Below are positions 40,231-49,144 of a stretch of DNA of 64,000 nt, piece by piece. The first letter of the stretch is position 1; each line of letters begins with the position of its first letter. The position numbers and the translations under genes were made by a program. Where the stretch lies: NCBI GenBank assembly GCA_947630175.1, contig CANRGJ010000001.1:124001-188000 (forward strand). Reading direction: 5' to 3'. Below the pieces are notes generated by a model. That model worked only from the letters and a program-made list of their open reading frames with translations. It did no database searches and was not told where the DNA came from. The DNA is from an uncultured Ruminiclostridium sp. Its GTDB lineage: Bacteria; Bacillota; Clostridia; Oscillospirales; Ruminococcaceae.

Positions 40231-40261
40231 ATAGATGATTATATAAAATGGAGAAGTATGC

Positions 40262-40864
40262 ATGACTTCACAGATAATAAAAGATATAACAGACTTTATA
40301 TTTGTAGATCATATGCCTCAAAAATCTGACGTAATTTTTTTACCCGGCGGTTCACACCACGCTCAGCCCGAATATGCCGCTGAGTTATATAAAAATGGTT
40401 TTGCTCCTTTAATTATTCCTTCAGGAGGAGTAGGAATAAAAAATGACAAGTGGCCCGGTGTGAGAGAAAAATCGGATATTTACAACGATAATTATCAAAG
40501 CGACTGCGATTTTTTTACAGATGTACTTATAAAAAACGGTGTTCCGACTGAGGCGATCATTGGCGAAAATAAATCGAGATATACACGTGAAAATGCGTTT
40601 CTTTCACGCAAACTTGTTGATGAAAAGAAAATCAGTTTAAGAAGTGGAATTATTGTATGCAAATCTTTTCACGCCCGTCGTTGTTTAATGCTTTATCAGC
40701 TTGCTTTCCCCGAAATAAAACTTACTGTTTGTACCGTAGATGTTTATGACATTACGAGAGAAAACTGGTTTACTTTTGAAAATGGTATAGACAGAGTTTT
40801 GGGAGAACTTTCCCGCTGTGGGAGTCAGTTTAATGATGATATAAAAAATTATTTGAATTTGTAA
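40262..40864 (+). CDS. YdcF/SanA-like protein (DUF218)
   Basis: A 200-residue cytoplasmic protein of the DUF218 family. DVIFLPGGSHHAQPEYAAELYKNG near the start and FFTDVLIKNGVPTEAIIGENKSRYTRENAFLSRKL match the family core; GIIVCKSFHARRC near 140 is the third conserved block. Members bind S-adenosylmethionine (YdcF) or affect envelope permeability (SanA), but the reaction is unknown. It has its own promoter and GGAGAAG ribosome site. The stop codon is followed without a gap by the open frame of the toxin remnant. Confidence 0.75.
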   Translation: MTSQIIKDITDFIFVDHMPQKSDVIFLPGGSHHAQPEYAAELYKNGFAPLIIPSGGVGIKNDKWPGVREKSDIYNDNYQSDCDFFTDVLIKNGVPTEAIIGENKSRYTRENAFLSRKLVDEKKISLRSGIIVCKSFHARRCLMLYQLAFPEIKLTVCTVDVYDITRENWFTFENGIDRVLGELSRCGSQFNDDIKNYLNL

Positions 40865-40995
40865 TATGTAAATATGACGCTTATTCGGGAACAGTACAGC
40901 CTTGGGGTAGTTGGCAAGGGAATGGGATTCAATATAAATTTGACTATTCTATTGGTTGGTATGAATCTAACGGATATATTATTGAGGTTTACTAA
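40864..40995 (+). pseudogene. C-terminal tip of a TNT-domain (NAD-glycohydrolase type) toxin
   Basis: The frame ending at TAA 40993-40995 translates as YSGTVQPWGSWQGNGIQY...WYESNGYIIEVY. This matches the end of tuberculosis-necrotizing-toxin domains, which close with G-x-V-x-PW, GGIQY and a GYLxEV tail. No start codon or upstream toxin body is present: the frame begins right after the ydcF-like stop. It is therefore a left-over cassette end. The following ATG overlaps its stop (TAATG), as in real toxin-immunity pairs. NADase activity is not expected from this fragment. Confidence 0.6.
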
Positions 40996-41450
40996 TGAAA
41001 AAGTATGTTCCATATACTTTGCACAAATGGAGTGTATATGTTAAAGAATGGTTTCAGGAAAGAATTCGATATGGTATACCCGATAAATTACATTTGATAA
41101 AAACAAATTTTCCCTGCCTTTTAATTTGCAAAAGTATTGATAAAAAGCGTACAAGGGAAACATTAAAAGCAGATTTTCGTTCTAAGGGAATTCCATTTAA
41201 TGCTTATTGCTTAACAGGGGGGAAACCTGAAGACGCATGTGTGTTGTGCAAATTCGGGATTTTTCTTTGGCAATGTTATTATGTAGAAAAAAACATAAAA
41301 TGGGATATAAGAATATTCCTAACTCAAAGTCAAGCTTGTTTTTATTTATATTATTCAGTATTGAGTAATTTTAAAAGAAAGGTTGCATTAACAAAAACTG
41401 AAGAAAAAATTATTAAAGGATTTAAATATGGAGCTAAATGGATAATGTAA
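40995..41450 (+). CDS. Putative immunity protein next to the TNT toxin remnant
   Basis: A 151-residue protein I do not recognise by sequence. It is basic and rich in Lys, Tyr, Phe and Cys (VLCKFGIFLWQCYYVEK), with no clear membrane segment. Its ATG overlaps the stop of the TNT toxin tip by one base, which is the usual arrangement of an immunity gene after its polymorphic toxin. The codon use is more A/T-rich than the flanking core genes. The function is inferred from position only; NAD-glycohydrolase immunity (IFT-like) would be the expected role. Confidence 0.4.
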   Translation: MKKYVPYTLHKWSVYVKEWFQERIRYGIPDKLHLIKTNFPCLLICKSIDKKRTRETLKADFRSKGIPFNAYCLTGGKPEDACVLCKFGIFLWQCYYVEKNIKWDIRIFLTQSQACFYLYYSVLSNFKRKVALTKTEEKIIKGFKYGAKWIM

Positions 41451-41484
41451 ACAAAGATTTACCAATTAAATGAAAGGAGTTAAT

Positions 41485-41763
41485 ATGGAGCAGTATTCAG
41501 AAAAATGGATCAAGGAATTTTCTCATCATGAATTAAGTGATCATGATGCATGTAAAGCTATTTATGAATTTGTGACTTCTTATGATATAAGATGCGGTGA
41601 ATATGAAGGAAACTCCTATGTTATTAAAAAAATTGACAGAGAAAACTTTATTATTTTCTTAGAAAATCAGTATCCTGATGGTCATATAGAAATTCCATGG
41701 GCAATAGCAATATACAAGAATCAACTGTTGAACATTCTTAGTCACCATATATGTCGAAAATGA
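41485..41763 (+). CDS. Small hypothetical protein, possible immunity protein
   Basis: A 92-residue acidic protein, MEQYSEKWIKEFSHHELSD..., with no family recognised. Start ATG 41485 is preceded by AAAGGAG at 7 bases; the track ORF begins at 41470. The His/Asp-rich N-terminus (FSHHELSDHDACKAIYEF) is notable. It lies between two toxin-tip remnants, so an immunity role is possible but is only an inference from context. Confidence 0.4.
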   Translation: MEQYSEKWIKEFSHHELSDHDACKAIYEFVTSYDIRCGEYEGNSYVIKKIDRENFIIFLENQYPDGHIEIPWAIAIYKNQLLNILSHHICRK

Positions 41764-41969
41764 TATTATTATGGAAAATCAATGAAGCTTTTTTGAAAAA
41801 GCAAACAGATGCTGGTAAAACAATTATTTTCTCACACAATCCTAATTTTGACTGGGGAGGTAGCGATTTTGCCAAAGAAATTCAGTTTTTAAGAGCAAAC
41901 AATTATAAAATAAGTGAAATACCTAATCCTGATGGATATTTTTATGCTATTCCCAATAGATTGAGGTGA
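41751..41969 (+). pseudogene. C-terminal tip of a second polymorphic toxin
   Basis: This open frame ends with INEAFLKKQTDAGKTIIF followed by SHNP, then AKEIQFLRANNYKISEI. That pattern, a helix with GKxIxFSHNP followed by a KEIxFL..NNY segment, resembles the last ~60 residues of several secreted polymorphic-toxin families. No toxin body lies upstream and the first codons overlap the previous gene. A putative immunity ORF begins 6 bases after its stop with GAGGTGAT as ribosome site. I read it as a second abandoned toxin cassette. Confidence 0.4.
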
Positions 41970-41975
41970 TTATAG

Positions 41976-42053
41976 TGATTCCTTTAGAAGTATTAACAAA
42001 ATGGTATATGAATGAAGAAGAATGTGATATGCTTTATAATTCTAAATTTTAAC
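41976..42053 (+). pseudogene. Short ORF after the second toxin tip
   Basis: GTG 41976 opens a 25-codon frame (MIPLEVLTKWYMNEEECDM...) that stops at 42053. GAGGTGAT is a plausible ribosome site. It is too short to be recognised and may be the first piece of the broken gene that follows in another frame. Confidence 0.3.
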
Positions 42054-42055
42054 CA

Positions 42056-42665
42056 ATGGAATTTCCGTGGCTTAGCGAAGTTCGAGAATGGGTCAATATA
42101 ACCTATAATACAAGAGTATTGACAATCGGACTTTCGCCTAAGGGAAAAAGATTTCTTTTTTATTTTTACGACAAGAATAATAATATTCCCCGAATTTATT
42201 TAAAGGACGGTGGCTCTTATGAAGATATGAGTGCCATAAATTATAAAATTGCCGAAGTATCAGGGCTTGACGAAAAAAGTTTGACTCGGTTATTTCAGGT
42301 GATTTTGCTAGCCGATGGAAAGAATATTTGACTAGTGGAATGGTCCCTAAAAATCTTTCGGATCGTATTAACAGTCTCTTTAACGATATTGGTGTTTTTG
42401 AACGCTTTTACTACAAGAAATGCATAATGGAAACAAAAGCAGAAGCAAAACGATTCCTTTTAAGTGAAGAATATTCAGCCATAAAAAAGAAAATATACGA
42501 TTTGCTGAAAAGTCATGACAAGTATGATCTATGGCGGAAAAGGATATTTGTATTTTTGTGGATTACAAAGAAAATATGGAAAAATTCTCAATGTATGGCA
42601 GATGGGTAAACGATATGTCAGACGAAGAAATAAATGAATATGAAAACGAGATTATAAACAGTTAA
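42056..42665 (+). pseudogene. Frameshifted immunity-like gene remnant
   Basis: Three protein-like stretches follow each other in different frames. They are 42056-42298 (MEFPWLSEVREWVNITYNTR...), 42298-about 42530 (GDFASRWKEYLTSGMVPKN... through KKKIYDLLKSHDKYDLW) and 42531-42665 (MAEKDICIFVDYKENMEKF...EYENEIINS then TAA). The junctions need small indels, so this was probably one gene of about 200 codons that has decayed. The track lists only the first two pieces as 91- and 93-residue ORFs. The family is not recognised; the position after a toxin tip suggests an immunity gene. Confidence 0.45.
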
Positions 42666-42736
42666 AAAGGGGTTGTAAAAGTCATAAAAATGGTCACATA
42701 AATGGGATTATTTTATGTTGAACATAATGTTATTTT

Positions 42737-42768
42737 TGCCGAAGCAATATGCTTCGGCATTCTTGTTG
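42737..42768 (+). terminator. Terminator after the toxin/immunity remnants
   Basis: A 9-bp perfect stem TGCCGAAGC/GCTTCGGCA with a 5-base loop is followed by TTCTTGTT. Confidence 0.75.
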
Positions 42769-42794
42769 AAACGCATTTAAAATTTAGGTTAAAC

Positions 42795-42823
42795 TTGACT
42801 ATAACAGCAAAATATTGTATAAT
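42795..42823 (+). promoter_or_regulatory. Promoter ahead of the response-regulator remnant
   Basis: TTGACT (42795-42800), 17-base spacer, TATAAT (42818-42823). It may now drive prfB, about 275 bases downstream. Confidence 0.6.
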
Positions 42824-42855
42824 ATTACCAAAAGCAATGTGGTGAGGGGATAGAT

Positions 42856-43011
42856 ATGCACATCAGCGTCTGTGACGATGATAAAGAAATGGTAGTATAT
42901 ATAGCAAACCTTGTCAAAAAATCCGCTCCCGAATACAACATCTAAATCTTCACCTCCGGCGAAGAGCTTCTTGCGTGCGACACCAAAACTGACATCGCTT
43001 TCCTTATTTGA
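42856..43011 (+). pseudogene. Response regulator remnant (AgrA/LytTR type receiver N-terminus)
   Basis: ATG 42856 follows GTGAGGGGATAG and reads MHISVCDDDKEMVVYIANLV, the start of an AgrA-like receiver domain with its acidic DDD pocket. A TAA interrupts the frame after YNI, then it continues as IFTSGEELLACDTKTDIAFLI before a second stop. Only ~50 codons of a ~240-codon gene remain and no DNA-binding domain or sensor kinase is nearby. Confidence 0.6.
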
Positions 43012-43097
43012 ATTTACAGCTTAAGGAGCAGAAAAATATGTAAAAAGAGACAACAAATTATAAATTATACTTGCAAATAAGAAAGGAAAGATAAAAA

Positions 43098-44210
43098 ATG
43101 CTTGAATACGATGAACTCAGACTTGAAATGGAGGCTTTGGAGCCTCAGCTTGACGAACTTGAAAAAGCTATGAATATGGAACAGCTTGAAAAGGAAACGG
43201 CTGAATTGGAAGCTAAGTCCTCAGAGCCTGATTTTTGGAACGACGCTGAAAATTCGCAAAAGATAATGCAAAAAATAGGCAGTATGAAAAATAAGATAAG
43301 TACATTCAAAAAGCTGCGTGAAAGCTATGATGATGTGCTCACAATGATTGAGATAGCAAATGAGGAAGAAGACATTTCGATGCTTGCAGAAATCAAGAAT
43401 TCAGCAGTGACTGTAAAATCCGATTTGGAGGAGCAAAAGCTGATAACCTTGCTTTCAGGAGAATATGACAGCAAGAACGCAATTCTGACATTCCACGCAG
43501 GCGCAGGCGGCACAGAGGCTCAGGACTGGGTGGAAATGCTTTATAGAATGTACAACAGGTGGGCGGAACGCCACAACTTCAAGGTGGAGCTTCTAGATTA
43601 TCTCGACGGTGAAGAAGCGGGAATAAAAAGTGCATCTATTCTGATAAAAGGCGAAAACAGCTACGGTTTTTTAAAATCTGAAAACGGTGTTCACCGTCTT
43701 GTGCGTGTAAGCCCGTTTGACGCTTCAGGACGCCGCCATACCAGCTTTGCCAGCCTTGAGGTAATGCCTGAGATCGATGAGGATACCAACGTTGATATAA
43801 GACCTGAGGATATTGAAATGGAAGTATATCGTTCCAGCGGCGCAGGCGGTCAGAAGGTAAACAAGACGAGCTCCGCCGTTCGTCTTATCCATAAACCCAC
43901 AGGCATAGTCTGCGCCTGTCAGACGCAGCGCAGTCAGTTGCAGAACAGAGAGTACGCAATGCGTATGTTAAAATCCAAGCTGATAGAAATAAAAGAGCGT
44001 GAACATCTTGAAAAAGTCAGCGATATCAAGGGCGAACAGCTTAAAATAGAGTGGGGAAGTCAGATACGCTCTTATGTGTTTATGCCCTACACTCTTGCAA
44101 AGGATCACCGCACAGGCTTTGAAACTGGCAATATTCAAGCGGTAATGGACGGAGATATTGACGGGTTTATTAACGCTTACCTCACAGCAAAGAGCAGAAA
44201 CGAGATATAA
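43098..44210 (+). CDS. prfB: Peptide chain release factor 2
   Basis: A 370-residue release factor that reads UGA/UAA stop codons. The SPF specificity motif is in RVSPFDASGRRHTSFAS near 205 and the catalytic GGQ in RSSGAGGQKVNKTSSAV near 250. The N-terminal helical domain is open from ATG 43098, preceded by GAAAGGAAAG. The programmed +1 frameshift present near codon 25 of many prfB genes is absent: the corresponding region (DELEKAMNMEQLEKE) is in one frame. rlmD begins immediately after the stop. Confidence 0.95.
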   Translation: MLEYDELRLEMEALEPQLDELEKAMNMEQLEKETAELEAKSSEPDFWNDAENSQKIMQKIGSMKNKISTFKKLRESYDDVLTMIEIANEEEDISMLAEIKNSAVTVKSDLEEQKLITLLSGEYDSKNAILTFHAGAGGTEAQDWVEMLYRMYNRWAERHNFKVELLDYLDGEEAGIKSASILIKGENSYGFLKSENGVHRLVRVSPFDASGRRHTSFASLEVMPEIDEDTNVDIRPEDIEMEVYRSSGAGGQKVNKTSSAVRLIHKPTGIVCACQTQRSQLQNREYAMRMLKSKLIEIKEREHLEKVSDIKGEQLKIEWGSQIRSYVFMPYTLAKDHRTGFETGNIQAVMDGDIDGFINAYLTAKSRNEI

Positions 44211-45560
44211 ATGAACAAAAATGATATTTTTACCGCCGAGATCGTTGATCTTACAAATTTAGGTTCAGGAGTTTGCAGGATAGACGGAATGGCGGTATTT
44301 GTTCCTAATGCCGCAATAGGTGATGTTTGCAGGATAAAAATATTGAAGGTCAAAGACAGGTACGCTTATGGGAAGATCGAGGAGCTTATCGTGCCTTCTC
44401 CTGACAGAATTGAAACAGATTGCCCCGTGTTTGGAAAATGCGGAGGCTGTTCATTCCGTCACATAAATTATGAAGCGGAGCTTTCGGTAAAAGAGCACTT
44501 TATAAAAGAGTCCTTTACAAAAGCAGGTTTGTCTTCTGAATTTCTCCCTATAATTGGGAATGACAATATTATCAGTTACCGAAACAAAGCACAGTATCCG
44601 CTTGGACGTGATAAGGACGGCAATGCGGTCTACGGATTTTATGCTAATAATAGTCATAGGATAGTGCCTTGTGCAGATTGTCTTTTACAGCCTGAGATTT
44701 TTTCCGAAATAATGGAGCATATTCTTGATTTTATCCGCACGCATAAGCTGAGCATATATAACGAGGAAGAAAATCAAGGCGTTATTCGGCACATATGCCT
44801 GCGAAAAGGGCATTACAGCGGGGAAATAAATGTAACGATAGTAGCCCGTCGCAATATTCCCGAATTTAAAAAGCTGTCAAAAGAGCTTATTTCTGCTTTT
44901 CCCTCAATAAAGGGCATAGTCGTAAATATAAACAAGGCAGATACCAATGTGATTATGGGGGAAGAAGAGATCCTTCTTGAAGGAAAGATGGATATTCAGG
45001 ATAAAATGTGCGGCAACAAAGTTTTGATTTCTCCCCAATCATTTTATCAGGTCAACACGCCAATGGCTGAAAGGCTTTATTCAATTGCGAAAAATTTTGC
45101 GGAGCCGACGGGAAAAACCGTTGCCGATATTTACTGCGGCATAGGCACGATAGGATTGTCTTTTGCAAAGGAAGCTAAAAAGCTGATTGGCGTTGAAATT
45201 GTGGACAGCGCTGTGAAAAATGCAAGACAAAATGCAGAGCTGAACAAAATTTCAAATGCAGAATTTTATTGTTCCGACGCTGATAATGCGGCAGGAATTA
45301 TAAAAAATGCAGGAATATCTCCCAATGTGATAATTCTTGACCCAGCTCGCAAAGGCTGTCAAAGGCAGACTTTAACAAATATTGCTTCACTGAGAGCAGA
45401 CCGAATTGTGATGATAAGCTGCAATCCTGCTACCGCTGCCCGTGATTGCGCAATTTTAAAAGAATTTGGTTATGAAACAGTAAAGGTACAGGGGGTTGAT
45501 TTGTTCAGCAGGACGCAGCATGTGGAGACAGTGGTCTTGATGTCGCGCCGAAGCCCTTAA
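44211..45560 (+). CDS. rlmD: 23S rRNA (uracil-C5)-methyltransferase, RlmD/RumA family
   Basis: A 449-residue SAM-dependent RNA methyltransferase. An N-terminal TRAM domain (about 1-58) binds RNA. The iron-sulfur cysteines are in CPVFGKCGGCSF (near 68-77) with PCADC further on. The SAM-binding motif is ADIYCGIGTIGLSFAKEA near 305, and the catalytic motifs are ILDPARKGC and SCNPAT near 380-405. Firmicutes often carry several RumA paralogues, so the exact uracil modified is uncertain. It begins with the base after the prfB stop. Confidence 0.88.
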   Translation: MNKNDIFTAEIVDLTNLGSGVCRIDGMAVFVPNAAIGDVCRIKILKVKDRYAYGKIEELIVPSPDRIETDCPVFGKCGGCSFRHINYEAELSVKEHFIKESFTKAGLSSEFLPIIGNDNIISYRNKAQYPLGRDKDGNAVYGFYANNSHRIVPCADCLLQPEIFSEIMEHILDFIRTHKLSIYNEEENQGVIRHICLRKGHYSGEINVTIVARRNIPEFKKLSKELISAFPSIKGIVVNINKADTNVIMGEEEILLEGKMDIQDKMCGNKVLISPQSFYQVNTPMAERLYSIAKNFAEPTGKTVADIYCGIGTIGLSFAKEAKKLIGVEIVDSAVKNARQNAELNKISNAEFYCSDADNAAGIIKNAGISPNVIILDPARKGCQRQTLTNIASLRADRIVMISCNPATAARDCAILKEFGYETVKVQGVDLFSRTQHVETVVLMSRRSP

Positions 45561-45710
45561 AAAAGGATTTTTTGGATATATCCAAATGAAACACTCGATC
45601 CAAAGTGTGTTTTATTGCAAGAGGAAACAAGTCAATTACAACTATGTATAACAGGTTGAGTTAGTGATTTTGATATTGATATATTAAGACGGTGGATTGA
45701 ATGTCAATAA
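45561..45710 (+). pseudogene. Gene relic between rlmD and mcrB
   Basis: One frame reads RIFWIYPNETLDPKCVLLQ...LCITG, then a TGA at 45657, then VSDFDIDILRRWIECQ and TAA at 45708. The composition is protein-like on both sides of the stop. It looks like the 3' end of a lost gene with one nonsense mutation. No family is recognised. The remaining bases to mcrB (45711-45838) are A/T-rich and show nothing else. Confidence 0.35.
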
Positions 45711-45838
45711 TGTACATACATTAGAAAAGAAATCACATATGAATAATTTATTAGTTTAAATAGTGATTTAAAAAGTATTCAATAATGTCTTTCAGATAGA
45801 GACGAAAAAACTGAAAAAATCCATTGGAGGAGCAAAAC

Positions 45839-47264
45839 ATGGAAATGAATGAATTTATTGAGAAGGTTAAAAGTCAAAGTAAAAATTTTGGATTTTGTTT
45901 TGAATCTCAGCCAAGGAAAGTAAAGAACGCTGTATGGCGGAAAAATATCCATCCGGAGAAAGAAGAAGACTTTAGAAAAGGTGCTTATTTTGGATTGGTA
46001 AATGCTGATGAAGAATCAGCGGGGGGCATATAGTGATTTTAGCTTGGTTATCTTTCCAAATGCTGAGTGTTCCCATTTTGTTGTTGCTCTAGGCGTTGGT
46101 TCTTTAGGATTCAACAAAGATTTTACTGTTGCCACTTTGCCGTGGCTAAGACGATTATTCTCTAGGCTCAGAGACGATAAGTACGCAGGAAAACAATTCT
46201 TTAAGGTAGATTTTTCTGATATTGAATCACCATCTTCTATTTTGAATCACATGGAAGGTATAGAAGATTTGCGAGAGGTAATGAGCAAATATTCCACGGT
46301 TCTTCCTGCTTGTCAGATTGTCGAAGTTGAAAAAGGCTCTGAAGAAGAAGCATATGGCATAGTTTGGCAATGGTTGACAACCTATGCAGCTTTCAGAGAG
46401 GTTGAAAATAATAAGACGCAGAGAGATGAAGTTCGAAAATATTTGCCTCATGCTAAGGACTTAGACGATTATTCTGAGGACGCCATTTACAGACAATTAC
46501 TTGAGGAGCGATTCATTGTTCTTCAAGGAGCTCCCGGAACTGGCAAAACTTGGACCGCAAATAAAATTGCAAAACAGCATTTTAATGGTAGTGAAGGAAA
46601 GACTTTTTTCGAGCAGTTCCATGCGGAAACTACGTATTCTGATTTTGTTTATGGAATTAAGCCCAAAATGGATGGGACAGGTTTGGCCTATGAGGAGCAT
46701 TATGGAATCCTCATCAATGCCATAGACTATGCAGCTTTAGGCAATCCTACGTTATTGATTATTGATGAGATTAACAGGGCAAATCTATCAAGTGTTCTTG
46801 GTCCTGTTTTCTATCTGTTTGAGAAAAATGCTGATGAAAGGTCAAATAATATAAAAATCGGAGCTCGAGAAATAACAAAGCTACCTAACAACCTATACGT
46901 AATAGCTACGATGAACACGGCTGACCGCAGCTTGGCTGTCGTTGATTTTGCGCTTAGGCGAAGATTTTCATGGATTACATTACGACCTCATTCAATAGAA
47001 GCAAACGAAGGACAACTATTTATGAATGATGAATTTGAATATTTCTCAAACTTATTCAGTAAATATGCTTCGAGTGAGGAGTTAAATTTGCAGCCGGGTC
47101 AGTCATACTTTATCGTTGAAAGCGTAGAGGCTTGGAATCGACGGTTAAGATATGAATTGGTTCCTTTGATGAAGGAGTATTTTAATGAAGGATACTTAAA
47201 AAATGCAATTTCTGAATTCAGCGACTACGTATATAACAAATTAGGGATTGATTTATATGAATAA
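45839..47264 (+). pseudogene. mcrB: McrB-type GTPase restriction subunit, frameshifted at a G6 tract
   Basis: Two ORFs together make one McrB-like protein: 45839-46033 (MEMNEFIEKVKSQSKNFGF... to FGLVNADEESAGG) and 46002-47264 (AYSDFSLVIFPNAE onward). They join at six G at 46021-46026; removing one G gives a single frame of about 475 codons. The N-terminal part would bind DNA. The motor part has Walker A GAPGTGKTWTANK, LLIIDEINRANLSSVLG and the McrB signature MNTADRSLAVVDFALRRRF. McrBC complexes cut modified DNA using GTP. ATG 45839 follows TTGGAGGAG. As sequenced, the protein is broken, unless slippage or an assembly error restores the frame. Confidence 0.75.
46021..46026 (+). repeat. G6 homopolymer at the mcrB frame break
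   Basis: Six consecutive G lie exactly where the mcrB frame is lost (AATCAGCGGGGGGCATATAG). Five G would restore the frame. The tract could vary by slippage, be a fixed mutation or be a sequencing error. Confidence 0.6.
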
Positions 47265-48573
47265 TGATACGGTTTTGACGCTCCAGGTTCTTAGTAGCAA
47301 TATCTTTACGATGGATAAGCTGAATTTTTTATTATCTGGAGACAAACGAAAATTTGAGAGGGATATTCAGAAGTTGATAAGCTTAAATAAAAAAACTTTT
47401 GACTACCTGGGAATAGATGCTCACGGACAATATGATGATAGCTTTAATTTTTTTCTTTGTTTAAGATCATCGGAGTATTCTGGAGCAGTACCTCTTCGCT
47501 CTGCTGGAACTGGGCTAGTATGTGGATATTTGAAAGTAGTGGGACGCTATGGTGAAGATATAGATGGAGTATTACCGCTTCTAAAGGATGAAGACTTTAC
47601 TCCGGAATTTGATAACACGATGTTGATCGGCTCTGATATGGCTGTGGCGCCACCTAAATATATAGAATGTGCTAAATATGTGGATAAGTATGTGCAGGCG
47701 GATCGTTTTCAGTGGCAGAAATTTACAAATAGAAAAATCACTCAAACAAAGCCGAGGAATACAGATTGGGCAACGTATTATCTGAAATCATATGATCCGA
47801 GCAACGTTTTTAAATACCCCAATAGCATTAATGAATTAACAACAGAACATTCTGAATGGGCTGCGCTAAAATATGTGTTGTCACTTGCGATTTCAGAATT
47901 AAGAGCAGGTACAACGCCTAAATCAATTAAATCGCATTATGCGGATATTATCAGACGCCTTGAACGTGTATGCTTTGGAGACGATTTGCAGATAGTAGAT
48001 CATATAGATGTTCACTCTTCTGATCCAATTATTATTAAGGAACTGAAGGCCATAGCAAATCTAATTCTTAAAAATACATCAGATATTCGTTGTGCTTGGA
48101 GAATTGATTACTCACGCTTCTTTGAACGTTATGTTCAATACATCTTTGCACAGCTGGCATATAAAAGAGGTTATCGGGCTTTTAATAACCCTCATTTTGG
48201 AATCAGCGGCCAAAAACCGGCTTGGGCATTAAAATACCTAGAACCAGATTTAGTGATGATTAAAGATGGTGATCAGGTGGTTGTAGATGCAAAATACAAA
48301 TCTCATATGTATAACTTTGACAGTAATTTTACCGAATTACATGACGTTTTTAGAGATGATTTTCATCAAGTGCTTGCGTATTCGTCATTTAGCTCTGCGC
48401 AACAAAAAAGAACCATTATTGCATATCCTTATAAGGAATTTAAATGTTATGCTACAACCGTGCACAGTAGTTTGAATGAATGTGAGAATAAAACATTCCT
48501 TATAGGCTTGCCGATATCTAAAGCAGCTATTATTGATGTCATAGACTCCCTGAATAAGATACTTTTATATTAA
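47257..48573 (+). CDS. mcrC: McrC-like restriction endonuclease subunit
   Basis: A 438-residue partner of McrB. The N-terminal two thirds resemble the LlaJI/McrC family. The C-terminal nuclease motif of PD-(D/E)xK type is YLEPDLVMIKDGDQVVVDAKYK near residue 345, so the catalytic Asp and Asp-x-Lys are present. ATG 47257 overlaps the mcrB end by 8 bp; the track start at 47248 lies upstream. The gene is intact, so the system could work whenever McrB is in frame. Confidence 0.8.
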   Translation: MNNDTVLTLQVLSSNIFTMDKLNFLLSGDKRKFERDIQKLISLNKKTFDYLGIDAHGQYDDSFNFFLCLRSSEYSGAVPLRSAGTGLVCGYLKVVGRYGEDIDGVLPLLKDEDFTPEFDNTMLIGSDMAVAPPKYIECAKYVDKYVQADRFQWQKFTNRKITQTKPRNTDWATYYLKSYDPSNVFKYPNSINELTTEHSEWAALKYVLSLAISELRAGTTPKSIKSHYADIIRRLERVCFGDDLQIVDHIDVHSSDPIIIKELKAIANLILKNTSDIRCAWRIDYSRFFERYVQYIFAQLAYKRGYRAFNNPHFGISGQKPAWALKYLEPDLVMIKDGDQVVVDAKYKSHMYNFDSNFTELHDVFRDDFHQVLAYSSFSSAQQKRTIIAYPYKEFKCYATTVHSSLNECENKTFLIGLPISKAAIIDVIDSLNKILLY

Positions 48574-49090
48574 AAACGTATTCGTGTTGACTTTATATCG
48601 CGTTACTATATTTTCTATGACAATAAGATCATATGATATCAAAATAGATGTATCAAGCCATATGGAAACGTTTGTTCAATTTTCAAAGGGATGAACCCAG
48701 TCAATGAAAATCGGGGTTTATCTCTATGGAGAATATTGATTTGAACAGCAAATTATAATTTAGCCTTTAGCCGGAAATCGTTGCATTTTTCTTCCCCTTA
48801 GGGTGAATAATGCAGTGGTTTTTTTACTCTGCTCAACTGATACTCAAAATGCCTGCATCACAGTTTGGGCACTCACTAGCGAAATGATGAGTTTATTTTT
48901 ATAGAAAAATTGTTTAATATGCTGACATAGCACATGTTCAGTTGAACCATTTTTGCTTTGAAACATTTCAAATAAATGTGTAAAAATATTATTATATTTT
49001 GTCAATTTTACTGATTTTATTTTTTGTTTTTATTTAAAATAACGATTTTTTGATTTACAGTCCCAAAAATTGTACACTTATAAGAACGGC
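48574..49090. other. 517-bp gap between mcrC and the cas9 promoter
   Basis: No gene is supported. Short protein-like pieces occur: MTIRSYDIKIDVSSHMETF (25 codons, plus, near 48617) and, on minus, a ~40-codon frame near 48870-48990. A third minus frame reads CPNCDAGILSIS. These may be decayed mobile-element or gene ends. No inverted terminal repeats were seen. Confidence 0.3.
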
Positions 49091-49092
49091 GG

Positions 49093-49122
49093 TTGACAGG
49101 GAGTATAATAAAGTATTATAAT
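49093..49122 (+). promoter_or_regulatory. Candidate cas9 promoter
   Basis: TTGACA (49093-49098), 18-base spacer, TATAAT (49117-49122). It is the best plus-strand promoter upstream of cas9 and would give a ~175-base leader that runs through the whole tracrRNA gene in antisense. Confidence 0.6.
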
Positions 49123-49144
49123 TTAAATATCACTTATGAGATAA

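Noticed and set aside
48860-48995. Minus-strand fragments between mcrC and cas9 (including CPNCDAG) as a transposase gene
   Set aside because: The pieces are under 45 codons in different frames, with no terminal inverted repeats or transposase motif.
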